DNA of 64,000 nt, from NCBI GenBank assembly GCA_037043015.1, contig CM073321.1, positions 21,139,001 to 21,203,000 on the forward strand, given 5' to 3'. Of this stretch, positions 46,261 to 57,021 are shown piece after piece. This DNA is from Bryum argenteum (lineage: Eukaryota; Streptophyta; Bryopsida; Bryales; Bryaceae). The translations under genes were made by a program, and so were the position numbers. Each line of letters begins with the position of its first letter. The first letter of the stretch is position 1. Below the pieces are notes generated by a model. It did not search any database. It saw only the letters and a list, made by a program, of their open reading frames with translations, and had not been told where the DNA came from.

Positions 46261-48103
46261 CTCTTGATCCTTCAATGTACTTCACAGATTCTCTATGCCT
46301 TCTACAATTCTCAGCGATCTACAAATACTCTGAAAGAGCTTCAAAGATTCCCAACTTTTTTCCTGAGAAACCGTCAAGGCCTAGAACTTCGAGAAAAAAC
46401 TGAACAGAAAGGAGGATGGCGCAGACCGCTAACTCTAAATCGCTAACACCTACACCTAATCCCCAACCCGTAAACCTAAACTGCCGAAATTCCATGAGAT
46501 TCCATCCATCTAACCACTATTGACATAATCTTCTAGGATTTTTAGAACAAAGAAGAAGACGTTGAATTAAAGTCTGAGTAGTGGAAGAGAGCCTTACAGC
46601 AATAGTAATTAGCAAGAGTCCAAAGCAGGTCGAAATACGACGTATTTGAGATCCGGTTCGACGGAGAACAAGGCGACAGTTACCCACTCCTGTCCAATGA
46701 AGTTGTTATTGCGCTTAACGAGCTTGATGCAACAACGGAGCGTCATCATTACAAAGCTCACTTTTGCAGGTCCTGCCCTGATAGAGGGCCGCCAATTTCA
46801 GCAGAAAGGCGAGACACGTGGCGTTCTGTCAGGCCCCACTTTTGCCATTGAGTACATTGAGGTACTTCAGAGTATCTAACCAACTATAAACTCGTCTCCA
46901 ACAGCATTTTTAGATCCGAGGCAATATATGCTAACGGAATGGAATTTATTCCCTCCTATAACTAGCCCACATAGATTTTGGTCACATTAAACACTAACTA
47001 CGAAAAAAAACCAAAAAAAAACAACTCCACTTAGTTTTTCTTTGTGCTAAACTAAACAAACTAGTTCTTTCTATAGATGACAATTTAGACTATGGCTTGC
47101 ATATTGCCATATGGAATGTGCAAGAGCAATGTGTATACATTATACAATCCATAAGTTCCGCCTAGATTGTACGAATTCTCTTGCCCAGCAAATCATATTT
47201 TTGCCAAATACAAAACTGTGGTAAGTATATGCCGGTATATAAATATACTCTTCATGTTCATTTAAAGCACAATCTACTAATAAATACTTCAAACATTGGT
47301 AGTAGGTTGAGTCTATATTGATATTATGGTACCCTAAACCTCAACAATTTCCTATAATTCAATTGACATAAGATTCAATACGACACACTCCTAAAACAGT
47401 CTTTGTGACTACATTTTTGTACCGTTTTAGTGTACATTCACCCAAGTAGTGAATCTGCATCAGATAACATTATATCTTACAGAGTTTTAGACACAAATTT
47501 GATAGGTTCAAAATCCTACTAGCAATCTTTTTGAAACGGGCAATTTTTGCTATACTAACAGCTGAACCCCAAGTTTGCAAATTTGAGTGTAATCTAAGAA
47601 TCAATCAAGAATCCACTAAAGAACGAGGATGCTGTACTGAGCACTAACAAATACTAGGGTTTTGCAATGACAAAGCGACATATTGAAACGTAAAATGCTA
47701 ATCACCGATGAATGTCGACATCGCACGCCACTTCTAGAACCTTGCGGCTGCTCCTTGGACCAGGTCGCCTCAAAATGCGCCGAACTTCTTGCAATCATCT
47801 GACAAGACACAAGATAAATTCTAACAAAACACTCACATACTTGCGGAGAATTAAAACAACAATCGAAAACAAGAAGCTCAAAACTTTGAAGCACAAACAC
47901 AAGCAAAAGATGAGAGGGCAACATGATGTGTAAACTAAAGAGGAAGAGAACTCCAAAGGCACGAAAGGAAAGAGCGAGGGTGGAGCAACGACATAGGAGC
48001 AAGAGTGGAGGGAAAAAGAAGGAGCCAAAATGGGAGATTATGAGAGAGGGAGCGGAATGATAGCGGTGGTGGAGTCATGATGACTCCAATATCACGTTTA
48101 CAG
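46261..48103. other. Largely non-coding, AT-rich
   Basis: A 77-codon frame at 46646-46879 and overlapping minus-strand frames at 47616-48190 lack recognisable motifs. Nothing else supported. Confidence 0.4.
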
Positions 48104-48222
48104 GGTTGGTCATGATCATGAGCATGCCCATGGTGATCAATATGGCCACGTTCACATACATGGCCATGTACATGACAATGGGCATGCACATCATCATAGC
48201 CATGGCAATCTTATTTTCAAAG
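48104..48222 (+). pseudogene. Orphan histidine-rich exon
   Basis: Bounded by an acceptor-like tttacag and a donor-like AAAG|gtttgg, it encodes a run of His-Gly and His-Asp units: GHDHEHAHGDQYGHVHIHG then HVHDNGHAHHHSHGN. Such loops bind zinc in ZIP and cation-diffusion-facilitator transporters and occur in other metal-binding proteins. No membrane segments or other exons were found nearby, so it may be a stranded exon, or simply a CATGG(C/T)-type simple repeat that happens to read as His. Confidence 0.4.
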
Positions 48223-49642
48223 GTTTGGTTTTTTTCAAAATATTTTGTCGACATTTAGTGCTCTTAATTGGATTTTCTAAGATTTGAATGTGGTTTCATT
48301 CACATTTCTTAATCCTCTTTTTCTTAGCAAGTTTAGAATTCTAAGTCAAACATGATAAGTTTAGTATTTAGTCTACTTATATTAGTTTTGTATTTAGTCT
48401 TGTACTTGTTTTTTGAACCAAGATTATTTGTAATGTTTAATACTCTGAATTAAGTGTGAGAACTTTCTAATGTAGTTTCACTCACATTTTTTTAACAATT
48501 TTATTTTAGACATTAGTATAGTGTGTGAAATTGGCTAAGTTTATTAGTTAATGAAGTTAGTTTTAGATTTTTGGATTCCAAGACATGTCGCATGTTTACC
48601 ATAGCACTGTAATCATGTGAAATCAACAATACTTTTTCAATCATATTTCTTTACATAAGTATGACTTTCGGATTCAAATGTAAAAGGTTTAGTTTCAGAC
48701 TTTTGCCCACGGTAATGTTTGTGAAAATCTTCACCATTCAAAGGCTTCTATTAGAGACAAGATATTATTCGGCTCAAATGTGTTTGGTACGGAAGGGTCC
48801 TCTTTTGCATTTATGATCTTTTTTGGATGACACTTATTTATATAATAGTTAATTGCCATTTTTCTACCAACTTCATAAATATTAAAATTTAATCATGCGA
48901 ATGTATACATCACCAATACTAGTAGAAGTATACACTAACGTTACAAGTAATCACAACATATTACTAATGCCCTGTATTCCTAATATATTTTTACATAGAA
49001 TTTAGATGTAAATATGTGTGATTTGTTTCAATAACTTAATATTCATAATGTCAATAATAATGTCAGTTTACTACATTAACATAAGAATATATTATACATC
49101 ATAATATATCAAAATATTGTGTAATATTACTAATATTGTTTATGATTTGATCCTGATTTTGAGTGTTATCATCGTCTTTGCATGGTTATAGATAATTAGG
49201 ATTGAAACGTTATTAATTGTTATTACTATGGACTATTTATACACGTGTATCTTTAATAAAAAATTATTTATGAGATGTCCAATTCCTTCAACAATTAACT
49301 TTAAATTTTATGCACATTTCTCATTCAAATGAGCATCAACTTTAGCCTAAAAAATTCTATATAGTAATGAATGGACTGACTAAGTGATACAAGCGTGCAA
49401 ACTCTCTTTACTAAAAATTCCGTTTTAAGGCCGAACATGATACATCCATGTCCCTTATTGTTGTAAGGATCTATCTAACATGAAAGAATTAGTTCTAAGA
49501 CATGTTCTATATTTTAATTTCTTTCCATGAGTTGGCTCGCAGTTGCTCGCAGTCCCTCCTCCTTGAAAATAGACGGCAACAACAATTCCAACGAGCAAGA
49601 AGAGACTCACTCCACTCAAGCTCTCAATTGGATACAACGTCA
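48223..49642. other. AT-rich non-coding interval
   Basis: Very AT-rich with short dispersed ATTAG and TAATAT words. No gene. Confidence 0.5.
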
Positions 49643-49650
49643 TCCACGTT

Positions 49651-49976
49651 GAAGGTTGTCATATCGGGCGTGTTGAGGTAATCGGGCGGGCAAAACAAGC
49701 GTACGTGTTGTCCCGGACGGACGGGCGTGCCCGCCCATCTTGATTGTAGGGGGTGTGTGATTTTTTGTGGGTAACAAACTTTGCAGTAAAAAGCGTGTGT
49801 GGCGTTCCACGCGGCGGCCAAGTGGCTTAGTTTTCACCTAAACCCTTGCCACGTTGTTTTTTTATCTAAACTAAAAGTCAACAGCCGTTTGACCCTATCG
49901 AGCGAGCCACAACTCAATCGGACGGACAAGGCGGACAGACGGGCGGGCGGCGTGCCCGCCCGGTATGACAACCTTG
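49651..49976. mobile_element. hAT-type MITE, GC-rich
   Basis: A 326-base element runs from GAAGGTTGTCATATCGGGCG to the complement of CAAGGTTGTCATACCGGGCG; 18 of the outer 20 bases match. Flanks are the eight-base direct repeat TCCACGTT (49643-49650 and 49977-49984), the target size of hAT elements. The interior holds CGGACGGACGGGCG and GGGCGTGCCCGCCC palindromic words, standing out against AT-rich surroundings. No transposase. Confidence 0.8.
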
Positions 49977-50080
49977 TCCACGTTTGACAGCTATGGAAAA
50001 AGGCAAAAGAAGCCACCGCGAGAAGTGTTGAAGAAAGAGGTTCTAGTGACATCCGCTTGCGAGTATGAGGGTAGAAGCAT

Positions 50081-50880
50081 ACTAGGGTGGATCACTTTTG
50101 GACAAGTACTTGTACTCAAGAAGTACCGAAAGTCAACGCCCAATTTTGATGGGTACTTTAGGTACTCGAAATCTTAATTTGCAAATAAACAAGGTTTACA
50201 AGAAGCATTGAATGTTAAAAATCATAGTGAGTTAAAGAGAATTAAGGGGACTACTAGACTTGGTTGTGGGCCAGTGATAAAAGTCACAATAATGACAATT
50301 ATCCCCATCAAAAGTTTTTAATATTGTACAAAGAGTACATGCTAAGTACTATATCTTGATTCCTAGAAATAGCCTTTGGTGCCAAAAACAATGAGTTGGT
50401 ACAAATGCCCCACGTGGGGATTGTATGAATATACTGGAATGCACAAAAATCCACCTAAAAATTTTAATTTTTGTCTAAACTACATCATTTCAAAAGTTTT
50501 GCCCTTTGACCGCTAAAAATTGCAAGGAAAGGATGAGTTTTTGGAAAGTATTGATACAACATATGTTACCTTAGAAGGTGCTCTCTGTAACCATATAATT
50601 ATTTTTGTACTTTGCAACTCAAATCTTACCAAATTGGAGAACTTTGTAACATTTTTGACTGCTGTAATGTACTTTTCTGAAAAGCAAGAAGTGCAAATTA
50701 CAATATGTTCCTAATATTTTTGAGAAAATTTGTCAAGTGATTTGCACACTCCATCACTCTTTTTACCTAAATCCAAAAAAAAATTAGTACTTTAAGATGT
50801 AGAGGGGTCCAAGAAAGGCCATTGAAGAAACAAATTTACAGGATTTAGAGAGCGTAACGTACTTTTTGATCCACCCTAGT
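50081..50880. mobile_element. Non-autonomous element with 14-bp terminal inverted repeats
   Basis: ACTAGGGTGGATCA at 50081-50094 is matched by its exact complement at 50867-50880, with a further GTAC word inside each end. The 800-base interior is AT-rich with no transposase. No clear target duplication is visible, so the superfamily is undetermined. Confidence 0.55.
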
Positions 50881-50984
50881 GTCCTTCCACCCATGAGCTT
50901 AAAAAAAAAAGAACGTGGAGAGAAATCGCTCGATTTCCAGGACCTCCACGGTGCAACGTAGGATGTAAGCAGTAGAAATAGGAG

Positions 50985-52078
50985 AAGAGACACTCGTAGT
51001 AGTCACCATAGAAGTATACGTTCAGGCTAGCTCAATCGATACTCCAATGTACTCAGATTTTGTGGCATGAATGTAAAGGCCAAGAGCCAATCACTCTCTC
51101 TCTTCCATTGAAGCTCTCTCTCCTTCCTCTCTCTGTCTGATTGTTGTGATTGCTTAAATGGCCATGGCCGAAAACCTAACACCTCGTCATCCAGTCTGTG
51201 TCTTTGCCTTCACAACGTTCTCCACGGTATCAGAGTAACCGTAGCTGGGATTCCGGACGTCTACGCCATACCTTGACAACCTTGTTCGCCCCGAGTCACC
51301 GAACCACCTCCGGCACCTCCTTAGCTCAGCGTAGTCTGCCTGACCACCATCCTCGATATCCATATTCTTCCAAAGACTCTATAGAAAGAAAGTTAGAATT
51401 TCTCCTCCTCAACTCTAACAACACCGTGGTATTCAGCCGAAGTTCTTCTCGAGAACCGAGCTTCCCTCAGCCTCATTTCGTCTCTGTTGCCCTAAGAAAC
51501 TACCCCGTTGTTCTGGATGAACTCGTAAAGCTATTCCATCCGCTCTAAACAGCTATAAATTATAAGGCTACCAGCCTTGAATTACAATGAAGTCGCGCCT
51601 TTCGTAAACCTAAAGCCATAATATGCCGACATGCTCACATAGATAATTTTCTCTCCAGCACAATTCTGCACTTTCCGAAGCCACCTCCAACATCTTGGGG
51701 ATCGTTGAAAACCACATAACTAGGGTTACATTGCTCAAACCTATTTTTCCAGTTTCATTTCTCTAACTCTCTCGCGCTCTCTCGCTCTCGTTCTTATCAT
51801 TGGAGTAAAGAAAAGGTAAGGATCCCGCACCTCGGACATATTAACACTATGTTTAAGGAGGTTTACAATGAGTCGCACTCGCCGATTAGTTAGACGACTC
51901 CTCACCTCAGCGACCACCGACGTTTTGTTTCTCCTGAGCTGCAGCAATCGACGTAAGATAACCGTCTTCGAGTCCCAGTGAACACATGCACTTCTAAACC
52001 CAAGCTCACGTAGAAAAAGAAATCCCGACAGGTACACGAGGTCATGTATTAGACTTGACAAAGTACAAAGCCCAACTT
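50985..52078. other. Unassigned interval with a possible old retroelement primer site
   Basis: CT-rich words near 51095-51140 precede GGTATCAGAG at 51219, which resembles an initiator-Met tRNA primer site, but no gag or pol similarity follows. Open frames here (such as 51198-51548) are unrecognised. Confidence 0.3.
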
Positions 52079-52510
52079 TTCATGTGTCATGTATCTAAAC
52101 AAGAGTTAGTCCTAAAAACACAAAGCTACAAAAATAAAGGTACAACAAGAACAACAACAACACTAAGAGCAAGGGAGTTGAAAGAAGAGGGAGGCAATAT
52201 CGAAGTCAAAACTGTTACAGTGGAGTTCTACTCACTGCCCGCACGGTAATCATATTGAGGAACATGCAATTTGCGCTGAGCTTCTCTCTCCCTCCTTTTC
52301 TTTGGATAGCTCGAGAGAAAGCGGGAGGCACGACTCCACTGTAACAGTTTTGACTAGGACATTGCCTCCCTCTCCTTTCAACTCCCTTGCTCTCAGTAAT
52401 GTTGTTGTTCTTGTTGTACCTTTTTTTTTGTAGCTTTGTGTTTTTAGGACTAACTCCTGTTTAGATACATGACACGTGAACAATATGATTATTGTGCGAG
52501 CAGTGAGCAG
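52079..52510. repeat. Long inverted repeat with rearranged order (A B A' B')
   Basis: Arm A (52079-52226) is matched by its complement A' (52333-52480), 148 bases each and about 90 percent alike. A 30-base block B (52228-52257, TACTCACTGCCCGCACGG) is matched by its complement B' (52481-52510). B follows A and B' follows A', so this is not a simple hairpin. B and B' could be the terminal inverted repeats of a 283-base element (52228-52510). Another B-like copy lies at 58465-58493. Confidence 0.8.
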
Positions 52511-52560
52511 ATTTGAATGGGCGGTGAGCACATTTGAATGTGCAGTGAGCAGATTTTGCG
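52500..52560. repeat. 21-bp tandem repeat, three copies
   Basis: GCAGTGAGCAGATTTGAATG repeats at 52500, 52521 and 52542 with small changes, starting in the B' inverted repeat. Confidence 0.85.
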
Positions 52561-53059
52561 GGAATATTCTTGTTCAAAAGGGAATATTATAAGAATTTAT
52601 TTGGAAAAGTGAGATGTTTGGGTACCCCTAAAGCCGTTGAAAAGTGGACAATGTACGACAATTTTGATCCTATTACCGTGGTGAATTTTTAAAAACCAAT
52701 ATTAATCCCAGAAATGGTCTGAGAAACATGTCTCAGAATTGACCAAGATATGGAAGAGTTCCGTGACACAGCAAAGAACTATGACCCCCCACTCTCACCA
52801 TCCATTTGGGTAGATGCCGTAGAGAAATGTATTGAAGATGACACTATCCGTGAGCAAGTACAATCTGGGGAATAGAAGTGATTGTAAATGTGAATGTTTG
52901 TCCCATGGCAGCCGACATTGAAAAGTATAAGTAGATATATATATATATCAGTTAAATGTTGACCCGATGACACAACATTTTACTTTTAATGTGGAATGTT
53001 GCTTAAACCACAACGTCCACTTAAAGCTCCCTACAGATGTCGTAATCTCCGAAACGACA
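52561..53059. other. Non-coding interval
   Basis: Contains a short (TA)n run near 52932-52947. No gene. Confidence 0.4.
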
Positions 53060-56000
53060 TCAGGTGCTTGGAACACATTGAACAATTTTACCGAGGAGAA
53101 GTCGCTTGATCTCGTTGGAGCTAAGAGTTGGAGCATGGACAAACCGATCCCTCTTCCGATCAAGACCACATACCACACGGTAAATGTAGTAAAGGTGCTT
53201 GCAGTTTGCGTAGGATCTACGCAACTTGAACTTAACGTTCATGCTTGTGAAGCTCGGACAGGTACACTCTAGAAATGTACCAATGCTGACCTTGTATTTT
53301 TGAACATCCTTATCGGGACCCTTTCTCGAAATGATATCAATGACGGCCCCGAGTCTTGGACTTGGCACCAACATAATCCGAGTTAGTTGGACGTCGAGTA
53401 GCATAGCCGATTCCCACTTGTTTAACTGCTCAGTTGCCACCTTCTTTGTAGCGTTGCAACAACAAGGACAAGAGCTTCTGATGTTGAGGAACATGTCGGG
53501 TTTTTCCGGTGGTGGAATGCTTGCAATACTGGCGGCAACTGCCATGTCATCTCCAAACTGCCTCTCGGTTGGCATAGGTGGTTTCTGTTGCAGCAGGAAT
53601 TCTGCCTCCTCCAGGGTGAGAATCTCGCGTGTTTTGAGGTTGGTTCCCTTTAGCAGTGGCGAGATTCTAGGAACCTTGGGCAAATCCTGGAACCACCTCC
53701 GCCGCTTCCCCGCTACGCACCCTACGACACTATTTGCACAGAAATAGAAGAATTGTGCATAATTCTTGTTTTTAGTGCGGACGTGCTTCACGCCGTGGTA
53801 TGCTGGAGTAGGATCACCATTTTGGAGCCGACGATTGCACTTCCGGTCAGAGTCAGGAATCATTGCGGTACAAATCCGCAAACCCATTGTTGGCATGCTG
53901 CAAATGTGCCACATCTTTAGTGAGCACTCTTCTTCGAGAACTCTTGAGACACGCTCCACCGGACGAGACTGAACAGTTGTTGTCTCCTCTACAACGTGGA
54001 CGTCTTTGCTATTATCACCGCCATCCTCAAGATGAATCGGAGTGGAAGGCAAACATTGCTGTGTGGTTTTTATGGTCTTTGGTTGCGAAAAGTTGACCTT
54101 CTCAAATCGGTGAGAGTTGTTGTCGCAGCCTGGTTCTGCGTCGAGCCTCCATTTCGTAGATCCAAAAATCTCTTCTCTTGCGAACGATGCTGCTCCACCA
54201 AGAATTTTACCCGCTCTTGGAATGAGGTCCATTGCCCTATAAACCGACTTCAAATTATCAGTTATAGAAGCGGCGGGAGTAGCAGGGCGGAAGCGCAACT
54301 TTTCATTGGTAGGACCAATACCTGATCCTCGACCTTTGTCGTAGGCATTGTACATGGTGTATTGAACAAAGGCACGACAATAGTCTTCAATAGTGGCCTC
54401 AAAAATGTTATTACAAACTTTGTCGGACTGCTTGCTCCATGACGCATGCACAGTCTCGCACAAATTGCACATGGGCATCACCGCACTCTGATCCTCCGTG
54501 AAATCCTGCATCAAAAGGCCATGATGATAGTTTAAGAGAACTCATCAGCAAGCCTCCAACCATAGTTCCAAGTGGTGTATTAAATGACTTAATATTGAGA
54601 ATAAATAGATAAAAAAATATGAATCGTACCATGTCCATATATCCGCACCATTGCCAATATTGAAAGTGCCATCATGCCAACCAGTTGTCGAGCGCACGGA
54701 TATCAGAGTCACTTGCTGCTCCGCTCATAGACCATCATGATCGGATAGCCATGCATCGAGATTCCGCTTTGTTTGCTGTACGCGCGTCTTTGTACTAAGT
54801 GCAAATACGCCTGTGCTCGTCCCGAAGTTCAGGCATAATGTAAGAGTTTGTTGCTCTCTGCATACAAATCTCTGACATCTTGAAGACAAACACCTTATTG
54901 GTCTTACTCCTTTGGCTAGGGAATCTGTTCTCTTGCACATAGGGCCACTGTGAGGTGCCTCTAAATTTACACAATCCCCCGGGGAGATCACTCCTTGTAA
55001 TTTAAGGTATACACTTGAGTTAAGAGAGTATTTGATGTGGGGCTATTTATATTTGTTTTTGTGTTTTAGATGACCGTATATTTACATAAAAAGCTACTCG
55101 GGGCGTATTCTCAGTACCCTATGGTGTTTTATGAATTCATACATGTGTTGAATTACTTGAGGCTATGTTACGTATAAACAATATGGGTGCATTTTTTCCA
55201 GCCTTGTACAAAAATTTGCTCTCAAGGCCAAAGATTTTGTCTTACTTTGATTGTGACAACATATCAAAACTTAAACATAGCACAAAAGGACATATTCGCA
55301 TATAACGCTTTGTTGTATTTTGCCTTCAATCCTTTCATGCTTGCAACAACTCCAAACTAAAAACTCCAAACTTAAGTCACACTGATAATTACTATCTTTT
55401 ATGTTTTTCTCCGTGTGTCCAAAGGACACGGGGACATACTAGTCCTACTATAAAAAAATAAATCAAGGCTCCTATTTGTGAAGGTTAACTTATAAATAAA
55501 ATGTCATACTACACATTGTTTTTATATAGCCTAATTTATATATAATAGAGTATGTAGCATTTTATGGACCCTATAGTAGTCCTACACATTATATAAAAAT
55601 TCTCCCCTTTGAATTAAATAGACCCTATATTTTAACTCATGTATATTTCTAAAAAACAATAGTGATCTCCCCGGGCACACTCCATCGATTATGTCCTTCC
55701 TTCCCATCCTTCTGAAGTGGGACACGTTGTGTCGAATTGTGGGTCTCATGAAGCTCTTGAACTTGAACATAACATCCTGAATTTCAAATTCAGTTTAAGC
55801 TGACTGAGACTCCCCTTCCTTCCTCAACAGGTAAATAATCTCCAAGGAATTCTGAACTTGCAGATAGTGCAATCGCGGAGGGAGAGGCCTTCGGTGTTCT
55901 TTCAAGAGTTCCCTTCAACAATTGATTACGGAGCTCTAAAGACTTCCTACAGGTACCTTGTTCTATCGGGTGACTATGGTATCCAACGTGGATACATGTT

Positions 56001-57021
56001 CTGGTTGTATTAGTATCACTTGTGACATAATACATGAGTGCAGAGCACGGTAGAATACAAGTCGGTGATTCCTTGCATATAGCGCACATCAGAGTTGACT
56101 CAGAGTTCGGGCATTTTCCCATGAACGGCTTCTTTGCGAAGCCATCCACAACTTCTCATTAACCTCCTTCACCCACCCCGCTTTGCAAAGAAAACCGCAC
56201 TCTAAATTCTCACATTGCAATTGACTAGCACACAAAGTAGTGCGGATTGTGAGACCATGGTCATTTTGAATGTCCCGAGTCTGCAGATGGCACCATGTGT
56301 GACCGTCGTAATGCTTGTCCATTCTAGACAATCTCTTTGCAGAGCATGTCTTGTTGTCATGAGCAGGCGGTGGAAACTCGAAAATTAGATTGCCATCATA
56401 CTGGGCCGGTAGGAACTGAACAGATGAGTACTGATATGTATTTAAATCTAACTTGCTAAGTTCACTTTTGGCCCCCTTCTTGAAGTGCAGATTGTGGATG
56501 CATGTGACTGCGCTGATAGAATGTGTGTTGCTCGGTAAACGCGGGGGCTTCCTGTTAAAACTGTCGGACCTACAAGGAGACGATTTTACCGATGTAGTCC
56601 GAGGAGTCTCCAGTAACTGAGTATCCTGGAAAGCAGGTGCATCGCAATCTCTCGCGGACTCTACATCACTGTCATTTAGTTTGATGACAGGAGTCATCGT
56701 TGCAGATGACGGGACGATCGCACACTCTGATGCGGATGTTGCTACATTTGGATGAGAATAGATGGCAGCTCCTTGAACATGATAGTGCGAGGATTGTAAT
56801 ATCCAAAATACATCTTTTTCAATACACGGCTCCATGTGAATGCTATAAGACAAGTTGCCGATGTCGTCTAGGACCTCTTCCTCTAGGAGGATCAAATCTA
56901 ACCTCATATTGAACTTTGCAGACATCATTCTAACACTCACAACAATACAACGATCAGATAGTGGTGGAACACGTAAAGGGGCTTGCCCAGCATCTACTCG
57001 AATAGTCGCCATGGGTGACAA
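53060..57021 (-). pseudogene. Mutator-like (MULE) transposase gene B, core lost
   Basis: Begins MSPMATIRVDAG (or at the second Met, 57009). Near 56320 it has MDKHYDGHTWCHLQ with CASQLQCENLECGFLC, the WRKY/GCM1-like finger, and then in another frame CAICKESPTC...CIHVGYHSHPIEQG (about 56090-55940), matching gene A block by block. From about 55790 to 54520 I see no catalytic core apart from worn traces. The last exon (54505-53060) is open for 481 codons: MPMCNLCETVHASWSK, a Cys cluster CTAMIPDSDRKCNRRL...CANSVVGC like a zinc ribbon, then CTCPSF...NCKHLYYI, a SWIM finger (CxC...CxH) typical of MuDR transposases. As a whole it is dead, but the C-terminal exon is strikingly preserved. Confidence 0.7.

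Noticed and set aside
47616-48189. Minus-strand hydrophobic and His-rich frames read as a membrane transporter
   Set aside because: The His run is better explained on the plus strand with splice-like edges, and the hydrophobic minus frame has no transporter motif.
51219-51550. Possible Copia-type LTR junction (GGTATCAGAG) followed by an open frame
   Set aside because: No second LTR and no gag, integrase or reverse transcriptase motifs follow; one short primer-like word is not enough.
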